Assembly (NCBI RefSeq): GCF_000002865.3
Contig: NW_001865065.1
Coordinates: 77,733 to 141,732, forward strand
Reading direction: 5' to 3'
DNA from: Monosiga brevicollis MX1
Taxonomy: Eukaryota > Opisthokonta > Choanoflagellata > Craspedida > Salpingoecidae
Length of the DNA stretch: 64,000 bases
This document shows, in pieces, positions 52,688-64,000 of this stretch; the first letter of the stretch is position 1; each line of letters opens with the position of its first letter. The notes beneath the pieces were generated by a model that was given only the letters and a program-made list of their open reading frames with translations, searched no databases and was not told the DNA's origin. Made by a program: the position numbers and the translations under genes.

Positions 52688-53341
52688 TTACATGAGCGTT
52701 CCTACCCACCCGGAGCATGAAAAATCGGAAGACATGCTCGGATTTGCTTTTGGCATAAAATGCATGCACCAAGGCCGGGGCCGTACTTGTGTCCAAGCTG
52801 CATCGGACGAGAAGAGACCGAGAATCGAGAATGAGCGAGGTGCGGCGGTTGTGTAACATGCATGAAAACTGGGGTGCCCGTCAGCAGCACGAGCACAGAT
52901 GAAGTCGATGGGCACGTACAAGGTGATAATGCCTTCCTTAGTGATGCTCGCCCAGGTGATGGTGGCAGCTGGGATGTTTACGAGAGAAGCGTTGGTATGT
53001 TTGCCCAGCATGACCAGTGTACCTGCATGAAGCTCAAGGGTCACCTAGATCCCCAGATGAGAACAGAAGAACGCAAAGCGAAAAGAAGAAAAAGAAAAAA
53101 GTCCATCATTTTATGTTAGCATGTCCAAGTAGCATGGCCGGCTGAGGCGTCGCTGGATGTTCCAAAAGGTGGCCAGGGGTGTGTATAAACAGACCTTGAC
53201 AACCTTGCGGCGCTCAAGGAGAGCGCTCGCCACATCATCAGCCAGAAGACCCTCGCCTGTGGTAGACTCGGTGGGAAATGAGCCCAGGTAGCGCACACTT
53301 TTGAAGACTGCCACAGAACTCGAGTTGTGTCGGTCGGCCAT
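52688..53341 (-). CDS. Small PTB (phosphotyrosine-binding) domain protein
   Basis: Two exons join in frame (53341-53195, 53044-52688), giving 167 residues. The first strand and helix, SVRYLGSFPTESTTGEGLLA and DDVASALLERR, are the classic PTB opening (V-x-YLGS ... G). The join KVVK-VTLELHAGTLVMLG continues the sheet, followed by IPAATITWASITKEGIITLY. The last 40 residues are not PTB-like and may be intron-derived. The gene lies on the same strand and just 150 bp upstream of the PTB-pseudokinase. Either they arose by local duplication of a PTB unit, or this is the 5' part of one longer gene. PTB domains bind NPxY peptides or phosphoinositides. Confidence 0.7.
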
Positions 53342-54535
53342 GGTGGCCGGTGGTGGATGCCAGTGAGCTCAAGAAGACGAGGGTGATCGAGACAGCAGTT
53401 GACGAATAAAGCTGTGCCTGCAGGAATATAATGCAATGATGTGCAGGGATGGCTTTAATGCAGACTTGTTGCCGGCTGGTGATGGAAAATGCTGCGGCTG
53501 TTTGTCGGTCGGAAGTCTACTTGTCAAGGGTGCATCCGGATATATGCAAGCCCAAACTCAAACTCGTCGGAATTGACGGGTTGTGGCCGCGCAGAGATGG
53601 GAGAAAGCCGAGGCTTTTGCCAGGTGCGTCCCCTTAAATATTGCCCAGGGGCATTGGCAGGGCAGGCAGAGGACAATGGGAGGCGAGAGGTGGCGGTGGG
53701 TCGGGGCCCTTGTGGTTCGTGGGGCCCGAGTTGAGTGTCACATGCAAGTTGGGTGCCACTTTGCTGCCCATCCACAACTCTTGTTGGATCTTTGCACAAG
53801 TGAACGGTTGGGATGCGCGGGAATACAGGGTAAGAAGGCTGCAGGCACGGGGCCGGGCAGGTTTCCTTGTTTGGAGTTGGCGGCCTGCCAACCACACAGG
53901 CCAGACAACCGATGAGCGATGCGTGGTGGAAGCGCTTGCAGGGTGTGAACAGTCTCAGGCAAGCGCAAAGGGAAGCACCACCAATTCCCCGTGAGTTAAA
54001 AGGATGAGTTGGGGCGCTTCACTTTGTGGGGCCATCGCCACCGGATCGGCACGCACCCAAGACGATGGCAGACAACTCTGCAGAAGAGGAGAAAAAAAAA
54101 AGAAAAAGGAAAAACAACTGCCAGCCACGGTGTATTTTTCATTGGACGAATGAGACATGGCATCGGGAGCGGTGAGGGAACCTCACGCGCTGGTGTGTCA
54201 GGGGGGATGAGCGGAGGAGGAGTACGGCTCGAGTCATCCACAACAGTTGTATGTGTGGTATTTTGCGCCAAATGTCCGCGACTCCCCCTACTTGCATGCA
54301 TGCAAGCAATTTAGACTTGGTGGCAAACAGTTGTTTTGTTTTGTCAGCTTCGTTGTCAGACGTCTCAAAAGAGAAGAAGTCGCAGATATGAAAGGAAATG
54401 CAGAACGCAAACAGCTGTCAAAGGCACAACAAACGTTTACCGAGGTGAAGAAGATGAAGCTAAAATGATTAAAGTAGCAGACCGTTACTTTCAAAAAACA
54501 TAAATCCGGATTTTGAATTTCGTGTTTTCTTCAGC
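53342..54535. other. Divergent intergenic region, no feature
   Basis: 1.2 kb of mixed sequence between the PTB gene start and the PrimPol start. Overlapping frames on both strands (53449-54314) show no domain and no coherent splice pattern. It must contain both promoters. Confidence 0.4.
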
Positions 54536-57157
54536 ATGGGGTCGCCTTGGGAGGCGGATGACGGGCGGCCGCTGGCACAGCGAGCACGGCAGCCGCCCTG
54601 TGAGGAGAAAGATGGGCCACAATGGCCGGTACCTAGCAATATGCCGCTCCGGATCCCCAACCAAGCATCCCTGACTGCTGTCAACCCCAAACCCATTCGT
54701 CCCCGTAGCTTTTACAAGCGCGGGACCTGGAAGAGGCCGGCCTCGGCCCTGGAGCAGCGCACGTACGCCCTGGTCGCCAGATCTTTTCATTCCTTCTCTA
54801 GAAACCTCGATGCACCCCGAGCGCTCACGAACATGCCTGATGTTTGTCTCACCCACGACGTGCTTTGGCCTTTCTACGCATCAACTCTTCAATTGCCTGT
54901 GTTGCTGCCCGGTTAGAGCTCACCTGTGGACAGCAAAATTGGAAAAGCTTCGTGAGGCGGAGCGCATCATCATGCGCCAGTATCATCGTGGCCCCGAGGT
55001 TGGTCCAAATGGATACCCCACTGTACCTTCACTTCTTTCCGAGCATGCTATTCCCCGTGCCTGGGTGCACTTGCTCTTCTCGGAGGCTCGGCTCACTGGG
55101 CTCCCTTGTCTTCCGCCTCACGATCATGGCTCAGATCTGGCGCACGTTTAAGAGCCAAGAGCGTGCCTTCCGCTTTGCCGACGCCACCCTTCATCCGACC
55201 CGCATCCTCTCCTTTGAGCTGCCGGGTAGCACAGGCCGACGCGAATTTATCGTGGCCAACGACGCGGGCCTTCAGCGCAACTATGCCTTACGGCCAAATG
55301 ACCGCTTCTATTACGAAATGATTCGCGATGGCCAACCGGCCCATCTCTACCTGGACCTCGAATACAGTCGTCGCCACAACCCCAGCCTGGACCCCGAGCG
55401 GCTCACAAATTCCATCATCGATGCCCTCGAACTGACGCTGCGCGCTCGCTGCTCACCGCCAGCCGCAGCCAACCTCGAGCTCGACACCCTGGTGCTCGAT
55501 GCCAGCACGGAGACGAAATTTTCAAAACACGTCATTTTCAAAGTGCCCGGGTATGCTTTCCCAGACAACCTCGCTGCTGGTTGCTGTCTTCGAACGGTGT
55601 TGCTTCAGGCCCTCGAGCGCCGCACTCGCCTTGAGGTGCTCGAAACCACGAGCGCCATGGAAGAGGTCCTCGGCGCGACCACGGATTCTGCCCCCCTGAC
55701 TGAGCAACCCACCCCTGCCCAAGAGGCCATAGACGCTCTTGCGCGCTGCCTCTTTGTGGTGGGGCGCGATGGTGCCCTCACCCTCTTTGTCGATTGTGGA
55801 GTCTACTCGCGTAACCGCAATTTTCGCCTGTACCTCTCGCGAAAGCGAGGCAAGGCCAATCCGCTCTGCTTCGACTCCGCCTTGAGCCGCCTACGCACCC
55901 CCACGGCCCGTCAGATCTGGCTGCCATCACCAACGTCTACCGATTTGACGGACGAGCTTGCGCCTGCATCGGTACCCAAGGCGCCATCAGACCCGTGGGC
56001 GAGTGACTCGGCCCTGGGCCTGGCCCGCCTCAAGTCAAGCCTGATTACGCATCACGAGCACCCGGAGCAGCTGCGCTGGCTAGTATGGCCTGAGCCCAAT
56101 ATTCCTGCTCGCTATACCCGCTGGCTGGGTGTTGCATTGCACCATGGAACAGGCGGCGCGTGCTCCTACGGTAGCAGCCACAACAGGCCGACGTCCGTAC
56201 CCACAGCCATGGGTATGGCCTCGCCATTTCCTTCGATTGATGATTACGTGACGCAAGTGTGTCAGGACGAACGGCATCGCGGACGTATCCGTCGCTGTTT
56301 CTACTTTGCGCAGACCAAAACCATCACCTATGATTTGGATCACTATCGCTTTTGCCACAATATTGGACGCCACCACCGCTCCAATGGTTCGGCACAACCC
56401 AACTCGTTGATTGGCGACGCCGCAGATAGAGTTTGCTGCTCGACGCAACTCACTCGCGTTGACCTTCTTTGCTATGCCTTTCAGGTATCATGATTGTTGT
56501 GCAGCTTCTCGATGGCATTTGGTATCAGGTTTGTGCCTTGCATGACGGTCAAGCGGGTCTGCTCCATCTCCAAAACCTCACCCAACGCCGTCGCTTCTCT
56601 TGGGCGCTTGATTTCGGATGTCATCTGATCCCACTAGAAATGCCATGACCCCGACTGCCGGGCACTCGACTATCGAAGCCCACGTATGTATGCGTCCTCA
56701 ATCTCTATCCTCACCAGCCACTCTCTGTGTGCTTGGCAATGGCTGCTTCCACTCACAGGCAGGTGTTGGTGTGCTCCATTGCTTCTTTCTCCACGCAGCG
56801 TTTCGAATGCCAGTAGAACTCGTGCCTTTTGAGCCTCCAGCGCCTTGGAGCGAAGCAGATGACCAAGCTGACGAGGCCCATGAGGTCACACCATCGGAGC
56901 CACCCTCACAGACTCCAACACTGCACGCACAAGGAGGTGCAGAACGTGCTTTTGAAACTGACTTGAAGGAGCAAGATGTACCATTGGAACACGCATCCCC
57001 TCTTGACGCACCGCCTTCTGCGACCCAGCGCCACAGCTTTCCAGAAAAGCATACAAGAAAGACAGAAGCCGAGCAGCAAGGAGCGACGGAGGGAGAGGAC
57101 ACGGCAGAGGATGCGCTTGACGCCACCGTCCTGCAATACTTGGAGAATTTTGACTAA
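54536..57157 (+). CDS. PRIMPOL: Primase-polymerase PrimPol (AEP family)
   Basis: Six exons join in frame: 54536-54762, 54917-54998, 55135-56386, 56485-56528, 56638-56683, 56799-57157; 669 residues (human 560). The family's start motif (here HLWTAKLEKLREAERII) begins only in exon 2, so exon 1 adds an unusual basic/proline-rich leader of about 75 residues; its join is in frame but less certain. The archaeo-eukaryotic primase core has LYLDLEY (metal Asp/Glu), DASTETKFSKHVIFKV, and LFVDCGVYSRNRNFRLYLS with the third Asp. The zinc-finger region follows: YRFCHNIGRHHRSNGIMIVV, then GIWYQKCHDPDC. The tail is acidic (APWSEADDQADEAHE) and could bind RPA, as in human. PrimPol re-primes DNA synthesis beyond lesions in nucleus and mitochondria. 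Confidence 0.92.
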
Positions 57158-57248
57158 CTGAGAGATGATTGACTGCCTGATTGAATGATTGATTGAATGA
57201 CGCTGACACGTTTCTGCCGTAGTGCGAACTCGCCCATTTCCCTTTTGC

Positions 57249-58971
57249 TCAAGCACGCCAACGCTTGCCGCATTTTTTACAGCTGGCAAAAATAGTCATG
57301 GGTTCATCGGCCGATCGCGTCTGCACCTCCGTGTACGAGGCATCCCGGGCCTTGCAACGTGGGCACACAAGCTGGTCTGTGGAGGCGCCTTCCGCCACGG
57401 CCAAGGCGCGGTCGTGTGAGGCCTTCTCGAGATCTTTCTGCAAAACGTCTTGTTGTTCCTTAGACAGCAGCGCCTACAGAGCCAACATTGTAGGAGCACG
57501 CATGAACAAACAAACAATGGCTCAGACTTGTGCATGATATTAGCGTGGCCGCGTCTAGCACTCACGCTGCCGCTCAGCTTGACAAATTCCTCTGGTGCCA
57601 TGACCTCTTGCATGAGGGCACCGCGGATCCAGTCCTTGCAATATTGGATGCGGCTTCTGCAGACCGCCAAGCACGCAGAGACGCACAACAGCAGAGATGC
57701 ACAAAAGATGTGAGATGTGCTGTTTGGCGCAAGATGCATTCAAATGGCATGCGTGGGCCGAAAGACTTGCCGCGTAAGAGCACGGTAATCCTCGGATGCA
57801 GAATCGGAGTGCTTGATGAAGCACGCATTTTCAATGTCAGCCGCCACCATCCCGGCATTGGCCGTGTCTACACAATGTGCAGTTAAGATCAGGTGAAGCT
57901 GAGATAGCGGGCAAGACGTCTACCGAGCCGTGTGCTTGCTGGCAAGTTGGACACGCCAATTTTCTCTTAACGCGTGCACGCGCGTGCCAACTTGTCTTCC
58001 CTTGAGAACGCGGTTCGTGGCTGCCCATACCTTCTGGTTTGATTGAGGCGGAGAGCTTTTTGCACAAGAGCTCACGAAACTTGTTGCGCACGGGGTCGTC
58101 GCACCGGTGGTGTGGCTCTAGCACTGTTTGAGCTGCCTTACCATCCGATCCACGTGGCAAGGGCGACTTGAGAGCACCATCTGACGTGGGTGGACACAAG
58201 TCCATGCATGAGGACGCGCGCGCGCGGGTCGCGACAAAACAGGAACTGAAGGCAAGAGAAAGAATCACTGTGTCCGTCTCTACTGTATGCCTGCCTCTGT
58301 CTGTGTCTCTTTCTATAGTCTGTCTGTCTGTGCCCTTGCAAACAAAGTCGTCCAGGGGTGGCATGATTTGAGAGATGTCGGGCATCAGCCGAGGCCACGA
58401 CCATACCGTCGCCTTTGACGCTCGACTTGTTGTTTTTGGCATTTCGTGCAGCCTTGGAATCTGTCAAAAGAAGCATGAACAAGAGCAACAAGGAAGTACA
58501 ATAAGCACACGGCAGACAATGAGGCTTGCTTGCAAGGTTTCCGTCCAATTGAAAGAGTCGAACATACCTTGCAAACCGACTTGAGCACGCCAGTCTGCAA
58601 GTAGCGCCTTGGCCAGCTGCTGTGTTTCGCCAAGTTTGCAATCACGCTTCACCTTGCTCACAATGATACCAATCTTGGTGGAGTTGAGGATGTCCTTTGT
58701 CATGACCACAGCTTTCAGCTCTTTCAAACAGTCTCGCACCATCAACTCATCCTACTCGCAAACCAGATATTGCACCCATCCAGGCGAGATGGGTGAGCCT
58801 CAAAATTGTCCAGCCTGAAACGTCGTCGATACAACAACAGCGACATCCCAAGAAAGGGAAAAAAAGCCAAAAGGAAAAATACACCCGATCGTTTGCAAGA
58901 GGTGGACTCACGAATCGAGCCCTGTCGCTAGCAGTGCGAAGGATCTTGGCCAGCCGTTCCGTCTCGTCCAT
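57249..58971 (-). CDS. TCEA1: Transcription elongation factor TFIIS
   Basis: Minus-strand gene of about seven exons starting at 58971 (MDETERLAKILRTASDRARF, then donor GTGAGT). The N-terminal LW domain is DCLKELKAVVMTKDILNSTK IGIIVSKV (near 58690) ending LAKALLADWR. A charged linker follows (near 58430). The central domain gives DPVRNKFRELLCKKL (near 58080), VAADIENACFIKHSDSASED (near 57830) and IQYCKDWIRGALMQEVMAPE (near 57620). The zinc ribbon, CPRCKARDASYTEVQTRSAD then EPMTIFASCKKCGKRW (57260-57370), keeps both Cys pairs and the catalytic Asp-Glu. TFIIS enters the RNA polymerase II funnel and triggers cleavage of backtracked RNA. Internal exon edges were not all fixed. Confidence 0.92.
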
Positions 58972-59168
58972 GGTGGCCGGTGGACCCAATCGAGGTTTCT
59001 GCTTCAGCAAATCAAAGCAAATCCAAGCAAACACCAGCATCAGAGCTCAAACAGCGCACCCATTCCACAAGAAAAAATGCATTTCCATTCACGTGTTACG
59101 CAGGACGCCATCACGGCTGGCCGTACACGACCGGGCGGCGGTGTTTGCCGCCGCCATTCCGATGATTC

Positions 59169-59221
<53 letters not shown>

Positions 59222-59681
59222 CTTGAGTAGCAAGCGCTAACCGTCACAAGAAATAAATCGCGAAACCAGTGATAATAATAAGTTTTTCAACTGTTTGACA
59301 ACGTTCACTGGTTTCGCCTTTAAATTTTCAATATCGGGCAGCTTGTTATGGGACTGCTGGAGACTGCTGGAGAATGGTGGTGGGCGCGACGAGGTGTTTG
59401 AGGTTGTTGGACATGAGGTCAGCCGTTGAGAGGTAGAGTCTACTAATTAATTTATTATTGGTCATGCGGAGAGCGTTCTATCGCGTGGCTGGCGTTGTAG
59501 GCGCATCCATCCAGGCCAACAAAGTCTGACCGGATATGATACTGGTCGACTTGCACAATCATAAAGAGAAGAAACGCAAGAACAGTGGGGTGTAGAGCTG
59601 ACTATAAACAAACAGGATGCTTGAACAATAAAGGTCGACAACTAAGGTGAAGCTGAAAAACTTGCAACCAATTTCCAGCAT
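58972..59681. repeat. Spacer with (AC)n
   Basis: Upstream of TFIIS and downstream of the saposin-like gene, both on the minus strand. A CA repeat runs from about 59173 to 59216; the rest is unique and AT-richer. No gene recognised. Confidence 0.7.
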
Positions 59682-60912
59682 TCACAAAGTCTCGGGACCA
59701 GGGCCAGTGGGCTTGGGAGGTTGATCCGAGGGAGCCGGACCAGTGGGCTTGGGAGGTTCACCCGAGGGAGCGGGACCCGTGGGCTTGGGAGGATGGCCCG
59801 AGGGAGCAGGGCCAGTAGGTTTGGGAGGTTGACCCGAGGGAGCAGGACCAGTGGGCTTGGGGGGTTGATCCGAGGGAGCAGGGCCAGTGGGCTTGGGGGG
59901 TCCACCCGAGGGAGCAGGACTCGTGGGCTTGGGAGGTGCACCCGAGGGAGCAGGACTCGTGGGCTTGGGAGGTGCACCCGAGGGAGCAGGGCCACCACGG
60001 GGAGGGGGACCACCAGGACCACCACGGGGAGGGGGACCAGCGGGACCCTTCTGGAACGTGGCGTTTGAGAAAGCTTCATTCATCATGATGGACGCATTGC
60101 AGGCACCAATTGCATTGCAGGCTTTGACGGGTGTAAACCGGTCCTCCAACCACTCGATCAACTATCAACAAACCACATGCAATGATAATGTTTGAGTTGG
60201 CAGCATTTGAGCGGGCTACATAGGCGCACATGCGCTGTTGTCGCCGGGGGGTTGAGACAAAAGCTCACCTGGTCGCTGCTTGCATTGAAGACGGCAGCGC
60301 AGTGGCCTTCCACATCTCCAATTGAAGTACAAGCCTTTTGCAGCGTGATGGCGATGATTGACTCGAAGGATTTAACACTGGAGGCAACGTCAAGCGCGAA
60401 GAATGTGCAAATGGCACAGTCATCACGTTCTGGCAAGCGTGGTTTTGTCGTGTTGCCAAGAGAGGCCGGGGCTGACCGAAGGTCGCACTCCAGGCTCAAA
60501 AGGTCATTGCAGATAGCCTGAGCACGCATGGTAATGAGCAGAAGGACATGGCCAAAAGCCAAGGGGCGAATGCCAAGCAGGGGTCGGACGAAAGCGATTT
60601 GCTGCACACCTGAGGTTGAAATTCTTCCGCCAGGTAGTCAAGGAGCTGAGGGCCATAAGCGTTGACGGCCTTGGCGCAGAAGTTGGCCTCGTGTCTGGGC
60701 AAGGTACCGCACAAAAAGGCTTCAAGGACATCCAGGGCGCGGGCTTGAGTTTCGTTGACGAGCAAGAGTTTGTGAACGGCTCTGGCACCGGCTGAACACG
60801 CGGAGCAGGAGTCGCTCGACATGGTCGAGATGCGGTAACCTTGAGGCATTGCATGGCACACAGCAAGCAAAAATGCGAGTGTGCCGACGACACTCGAGAA
60901 AGTGCGACGCAT
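59682..60912 (-). CDS. Secreted tandem saposin-B-like protein with proline-rich repeat tail
   Basis: Three exons join in frame (60912-60610, 60517-60269, 60161-59682), giving 343 residues. It opens with a signal peptide (RRTFSSVVGTLAFLLAVCHA). The first saposin-B-like unit is CSACSAGARAVHKLLLVNET ... FLCGTLP ... NFCAKAVNAYGPQLLDYLAE ... AICNDLLSLEC, with the usual Cys spacing and helices. The second is CAICTFFALDVASS ... ACTSIGDVEGHCAAVFNASS then LIEWLEDRFTPVKACNAIGAC. Each unit is split by a phase-0 intron at the same relative place, which supports duplication. The tail is eight or so copies of a 12-residue unit (PPKPTGPAPSGQ-like), following two PPPRGGP units. Saposin-like proteins bind or perturb lipids; here secretion is likely, but the target is unknown. 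Confidence 0.75.
59700..60045 (-). repeat. 36-bp tandem repeat coding a proline-rich tail
   Basis: About nine copies of a 36-bp unit (GGAGGTTSACCCGAGGGAGC-type on the plus strand) inside the last exon of the saposin-like gene. The unit length is a multiple of three, so the frame is kept. Confidence 0.9.
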
Positions 60913-61580
60913 GGCTGCAGTGCCGAATGGGCCGTGTAGAGCTTCCGGCTGTTTGATGGCGCTTCGATCCAGCGCAAGGATGGGTACTCTTGTTGAAGGT
61001 TGTCACGGGGTGCCGGCGAAAGCAGGACACGGAACCAGAAAAATGCGAGTGAACAGTCATCAACGCCATTCTCCTGTCCATTTGTCGCGTCGAGGCAAAC
61101 AGTGGCAGTCTTGTGGTGGTGCAGAGGGTGACGTGCAGAGCCTGACATTCACAAAAGTACAGTACCTCAAACGCAGAAGTGTACAGTAGATGCGATGGCC
61201 AAGAGTTTGGTGAGGCTGACAGAGTGTGGAGCCCTGTAGCCCCAATCTAGTTGGGGGCGGCTCGGGTGACAGTCAGTGCTTTGCGCGAAGAGTACCCCAT
61301 ATCAGCGCCCCTTCTTTGGAATAGGACTCATGGGCAAGCACAAGTGCCCTTCGAGACGCATCGACACGACAGCCACTGTGACGCAACACGGCTTAACCGC
61401 ATCGTGCATGTAAGCGCTGCAGGCGCTGCTCCTTTTGCCGAATCTGGTTCGTATGCGACCGTTTCGGACTTCATGTCAAAAAATGGTACAAAGATTGGTT
61501 TGAAACGTCATACTTTGCCTCGAGTCCTACTGCATTCGACTCTGACGTTACTATGAAGGACGGGCTGCAGAACGGTGGTA

Positions 61581-61611
<31 letters not shown>

Positions 61612-61894
61612 ATGATGATGGTGATGGTAATGTGTGAGGGAGCTTAGGGGTACGTGCGTACGTGCGTACGTACCGAACGCTCGCCGCCGTGGACTGACGA
61701 TCCACAGAGACAGCGTCCGCTCCTGACCCAAAACCAGAGCCACCAATATTATCCTACCCCTTCAAAGTAAAATCTGCGACTACCATCTGTAAGTCATCAG
61801 AACCTGCCAAAAAAAAAAACTGCTACCAGTTGTCAGCGTGCCACTGACATTTGGTCGCCCCGTGTCTGAACGGCACTTGGACGGACGGACGACG
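60913..61894. repeat. Divergent intergenic region with (GGT)n and ACGTGCGT repeats
   Basis: Lies between the starts of the saposin-like gene and Aquarius. It has (GGT)n followed by (GAT)n at about 61581-61628 and GTACGTGCGTACGTGCGTAC at about 61650-61672. The rest is unique. It should hold both promoters. Confidence 0.7.
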
Positions 61895-64000
61895 ATGGCA
61901 GCGACAGAGGCGAACACCCCGGCCGCCGCCGCGGCCTCTGATGCGGTTTGTGAACAGAGCCTTGTTGGAATTTGTCTCTTGTGTTATATGATTTGTACCT
62001 GCTTTTGGGTAGTTGGGCCGTTGGGCAGTAGAGGCAGGGTCCAAAGCCGATGCACCCGCCGGTCAGAAATCGGCGAGCATGTGAGCGCGAGCTCATTGCA
62101 TTCGTTCACGTCCTTGGTCTATACCATGGCAAACGTAGGCCCCAGCGGGAACACCTACGGGGCAAAAGCGTCGGCATGAGGAAGATCACGCCCATCAAAA
62201 GCGTAACAAGCCACAGCGCGGCCGGGGCCATGGACGCGGAGGCCGAGGTGGTCACGGCGGACGACGCAACTACGCTGGTGCGTGTGCTTTCTCAAGCATC
62301 TCATTGGCCAGATCCTTTTGCGGCCCTGGGCTTCGATGTGGTTTGATCGATCTCCTTTTATCTCATCCCTCCTCTTCCATGGCACCAGGCCAATTTCAGC
62401 AAAAGGGACAACAGGCCGCACCCGGGCGCTCAGACATGGAGGAGGACGAAACGTTCCAGGTGAGCTGCGATCGACACCGTTCTCGATGCTCATGCTTGCG
62501 GTTTTTGCGGTTGTGTTTAACTGCCATACTTGTTTCATCTGATGATCACCCATGCTCCTACCGTCCTCTTGCTTGGCCTCTCGTGCGCTTCCTCATTCGT
62601 TGCCTCTTTTTCCAACCCAAATCAGCTGGCCAAAAAGTACTGGGCTGGTGACAAAGTTCAGGCTTACAATGTCGAAGTTGTCCAGCAACTCTTCAACGAC
62701 ACGCTGCGCCAGCGCAACTTCAGCAATGCCAAGGTCTGATGGCAGACTCCCACCACCCAGCTCACAGTTGTCCGCGCTCGTCTTGAGGACCTGCCATTGT
62801 TTTTTTTTCTCACTTTATCGACTTGCCACAAATGCCCGCAACAGATTTCTATTCTGGAGAATAGTGGATTCTTGGAGCGCTATCTGTGGCCCAACTTTGA
62901 TGCCACTGCACCTCGCGAGGTCGTCATTTCAATCCTTTTGATGATCAACGAAAAGTATCTCGAAGGACAGGATGCTCTGGCCTGCATTGAACGCACCCAC
63001 CCAGAGCGCTTTGCTGCCCTGGTCGATCAGGCTTTGACCATTGCCCTTGAAGACGCCACAGCTGCGACTGACAAGGCTACCATCCGGGAACAGACGACCG
63101 CTGTCATTTTTCTTATTCGCTGCTTCCAAAGCCTGGTCGGTCGTCGCAATTGGTGCTGGCCCGCGTGCCAGCAGGTTCCATTGTCGTTATCTGTTTGTAG
63201 ATCCATCCCGTACCTCATTGGAATTGACTTGAATTCATCGCACGCGTAGGAAAAAGAGCTGGTCCGCAAGCAAGTGCAACCTCTGGTGGGCCTTGGCACT
63301 TGGCGCAATCTCCTGCCCAGCCGACGTGAGCAGGCCTTTGAACAGCATCCTCGGCTCAAAAAGGGCTGGAAGGCCATTCACAAGAAACGCGCCAAGCTCC
63401 CGGCAGATGAACAGGTGCATCTTTTGTGACGTGCATGCTGAACTGAGTTCAACAAGTCCAGCGTACATGGATTCCGGGGTGCATCGCGACCCTCTCATCT
63501 TATCTTTTTCTCAGGCTGCGCTGAAGGAGAAGGAATACTTTTTTGGTCGCCTCATTGCCAAGTTTCTTGACATGGTGGACACCTTGGATGCCACCCGCAA
63601 AACACCCCAGCTGCAGTTTTGCGAGCGCACCCTCGAGTTGCTCGTGGACGTCGAAGTGCGTTGGTGCCTTGCTTGGTTCGGCCGCCCGAAATCTTCAGCC
63701 TGCCAGCCCCTCACCTTTGTACTGTTCTTCCAGGCCCTCTTGACCTCGCGACGCTACCTCAACACGGTGGTACAGCACCTCAACGTGGTGACACGCTGCG
63801 AGACGGCGCCGATTGCCACCGCCACCGTCGGTAACCTCTTTGGGCAGCTCTTGCAGATGCTCAAGTTCTACGTCAACTTTGAGATTGATGATTTGAGTGG
63901 CGAACAACTCTCCGAGGATACCATGACAGACATTCATTATGCGCATGTCAAAAAACTGCAGACCGTGGCCTACCGTCATTACGAAGAGCTTCGCGAACTG
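61895..64000 (+). CDS. AQR: Intron-binding protein Aquarius, N-terminal part (runs off the window)
   Basis: Seven exons seen: 61895-61945, 62400-62459, 62626-62733, 62845-63135, 63250-63414, 63515-63655, and 63734 to the window end. The match to AQR starts in exon 3 (LAKKYWAGDKVQAYNVEVVQ) and continues with ISILENSGFLERYLWPNFDA, VVISILLMINEKYLE, REQTTAVIFLIRCFQSL, EKELVRKQVQPLVGLGTW, QFCERTLELLVDVE, ALLTSRRYLNTVVQHLNVVT, LFGQLLQMLKFYVNFEIDDL and MTDIHYAHVKKLQTVAYRHY. This is the N-terminal helical domain; the SF1 helicase core lies beyond 64000. Aquarius is an RNA helicase-like part of the intron-binding complex in activated spliceosomes. The first two exons code a low-complexity leader; the start could instead be the Met in exon 2 (SDMEEDETFQ). 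Confidence 0.9.

Noticed and set aside
59721-60195. Plus-strand Arg/Gly-rich frames
   Set aside because: Antisense shadow of the proline-rich 36-bp repeat in the saposin-like gene, whose minus-strand exon joins keep Cys spacing.

Overview
The window is nuclear DNA from a unicellular relative of animals, most probably the choanoflagellate Monosiga brevicollis or a close relative. The evidence is GC-rich coding sequence, many short GT-AG introns (often 45-150 nt), and animal-type signalling domains (Deltex WWE/RING/DTC, PTB with tyrosine-kinase-like, receptor-type PTP, STYX, a claudin/PMP22-like four-span protein). These sit beside genes that animals have lost or changed (a uracil phosphoribosyltransferase with its uracil and PRPP motifs intact, a plant-like purple acid phosphatase). 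No bacterial, viral or transposon genes were recognised.

Layout. 1-1390: 19-bp minisatellite with a 97-bp higher-order unit. 1658-3136 (-): secreted beta-propeller-like protein. 3883-5061 (+): mitochondrial DMAC2L/ATP synthase factor B. 5335-9582 (-): APC/C cullin subunit APC2. 9991-11806 (+): Deltex-type E3. 12871-16644 (+): splicing factor Crooked neck/Clf1. 17153-21899 (-): receptor-type PTP whose catalytic residues are lost. 24198-25832 (+): STYX pseudophosphatase. 26087-29503 (-): purple acid phosphatase. 30267-31713 (+): UPRT. 32302-34066 (+): Tcd1/TcdA-like tRNA ct6A dehydratase. 34461-35490 (-): four-span membrane protein. 37100-40663 (+): PUS7. 41571-44439 (+): proteasome ATPase Rpt5/PSMC3. 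44706-46363 (-): NYN-domain nuclease-like protein. 46863-48856 (-): RING-H2 protein. 50401-52535 (-): PTB plus tyrosine pseudokinase. 52688-53341 (-): small PTB protein. 54536-57157 (+): PrimPol. 57249-58971 (-): TFIIS. 59682-60912 (-): tandem saposin-B protein with a proline-rich repeat tail. 61895-64000 (+): Aquarius, cut by the window end.

Most genes are housekeeping and their order does not form one pathway. CRNKL1 and Aquarius both act in the spliceosome; APC2, PSMC3, Deltex and the RING protein belong to ubiquitin-proteasome biology; PUS7 and Tcd modify tRNA. The striking theme is phosphotyrosine-type pseudoenzymes: a receptor PTP with Cys replaced by Gly in the P-loop, a STYX homologue with an even more eroded P-loop, and a PTB-tyrosine pseudokinase lacking the HRD and DFG residues but carrying its own NPLY motif. 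Intergenic DNA is full of microsatellites and short tandem repeats. Exon joins were worked out by eye from splice sites and family knowledge, without cDNA support.
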